60,459 nucleotides of DNA from Halobellus captivus. Lineage in GTDB: Archaea; Halobacteriota; Halobacteria; Halobacteriales; Haloferacaceae. Shown here one piece after another: positions 60,176-60,459 of this stretch; position 1 is the stretch's first letter, and the number at the start of each line of letters is the position of its first letter. Location: positions 580,481 through 640,939 of the forward strand of contig NZ_VJXQ01000001.1 of assembly GCF_007655485.1 (NCBI RefSeq), read 5' to 3'. The position numbers were made by a program, and so were the translations under genes. Below the pieces are notes generated by a model. That model made no database searches, was not told the origin of the DNA, and worked only from the letters and a program-made list of their open reading frames with translations.

Positions 60176-60459
60176 ATGTTTGAAATATTCAACGAAGACG
60201 AACGCGGTCAGGTCGGTATCGGGACGCTCATCGTGTTCATCGCGATGGTTCTCGTCGCGGCAATCGCGGCGGGCGTTCTCGTGAATACGGCCGGATTCCT
60301 GCAGGCGACCGCCGAAGACGCCGGACAAGAGAGCGTCGACAAGGTCACGAACCGCGTCGAGGTTATCAATCAGCACGGCACCGTAGGTAGCAACGAGGAC
60401 ATCGCTAACATCACGATGACGATCCGCCTCGCTGCGGGATCGGGGGCGGTGGATATGAA
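60176..60459 (+). CDS. Archaellin (second tandem gene, 5' part only)
   Basis: The frame starts [20 protein letters not shown] and is open to the window edge (about 94 residues). Residues from GQVGIGT through ESVDKVTNR are identical in sequence to the first archaellin, and the DNA is near-identical too. Divergence begins at [14 protein letters not shown]. The gene is not complete here. It is probably co-transcribed with the first. Confidence 0.92.
   Translation, partial: MFEIFNEDERGQVGIGTLIVFIAMVLVAAIAAGVLVNTAGFLQATAEDAGQESVDKVTNRVEVINQHGTVGSNEDIANITMTIRLAAGSGAVDM

Overview
The window looks like a chromosomal segment of a halophilic archaeon (class Halobacteria, probably near Haloferax and relatives). 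The DNA is GC-rich, the proteins are strongly acidic, and AT-rich TATA boxes lie about 25-30 nt upstream of many start codons, implying leaderless or nearly leaderless mRNAs. The gene families are typical of haloarchaea: GfcR beside glucose dehydrogenase, a PurN-AICARFT fusion, TFE, Gar1, SRP19, RNase P proteins, an archaeal proteasome alpha subunit, a presenilin-type protease and archaellins. No insertion sequence, integrase, CRISPR array, rRNA or tRNA was recognised. Most of the window is core chromosome.

Layout. 1-7 kb: a partial LigM/GcvT-like gene, a conserved haloarchaeal protein, a glutaredoxin, gdh-gfcR (sugar oxidation and its regulator), and purB divergent from purNH. 6.8-11.6 kb: a UspA protein, an NRDE protein, a winged-helix regulator, then a minus-strand operon rnp3 - methyltransferase - rnp2 - psmA joining RNase P and proteasome genes. 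11.6-17.5 kb: one tight lysine/DAP operon dapA-dapB-dapD-lysA-dapF-dapE with mostly overlapping genes. 17.8-22.4 kb: NYN and PUA proteins, the minus-strand group srp19-gar1-psh, an M24 peptidase and a redoxin-like protein. 22.7-33 kb: tyrA, an Rsm22-like methyltransferase, surE, another methyltransferase, a HEAT-repeat protein, a secreted phospholipase-D-like protein, a RecJ/DHH protein, and a JAMM protease coupled to RibL FAD synthase. 33-36 kb: aerobic respiration (coxB, a CtaA-CtaB fusion and a membrane protein). 36-43.6 kb: a SelW-like protein, an aldo/keto reductase, a thiolase with its OB-fold partner, the SRP (7S) RNA gene, an acidic lipoprotein, a DUF2797 protein and a sugar epimerase. 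43.7-53.6 kb: trm56, tfe with its DUF2110 partner, a CinA-like protein, a 37-residue membrane miniprotein, an NAD-kinase-like protein, an AbrB-PhoU regulator, a LEA/WHy protein and a RIO-type kinase. 53.8-60.5 kb: a motility and chemotaxis block with an ArlD/E-type protein, cheD, a double-domain cheC, cheY, two regulators or unknowns, and two tandem archaellin genes, the second cut by the window edge.

No clearly new multi-gene system stands out. The points most worth a second look are a TFE that has lost three of four zinc-ribbon cysteines, a thiolase with serine where the nucleophilic cysteine should be, an 8-residue tandem repeat inside CheD, a methyltransferase with a repetitive Asn/Asp/Thr tail inside the RNase P/proteasome operon, paired direct repeats in the dap promoter, palindromes upstream of a winged-helix gene and the archaellins, an easily missed SRP RNA gene and two small genes, and several short tandem duplications at gene ends.
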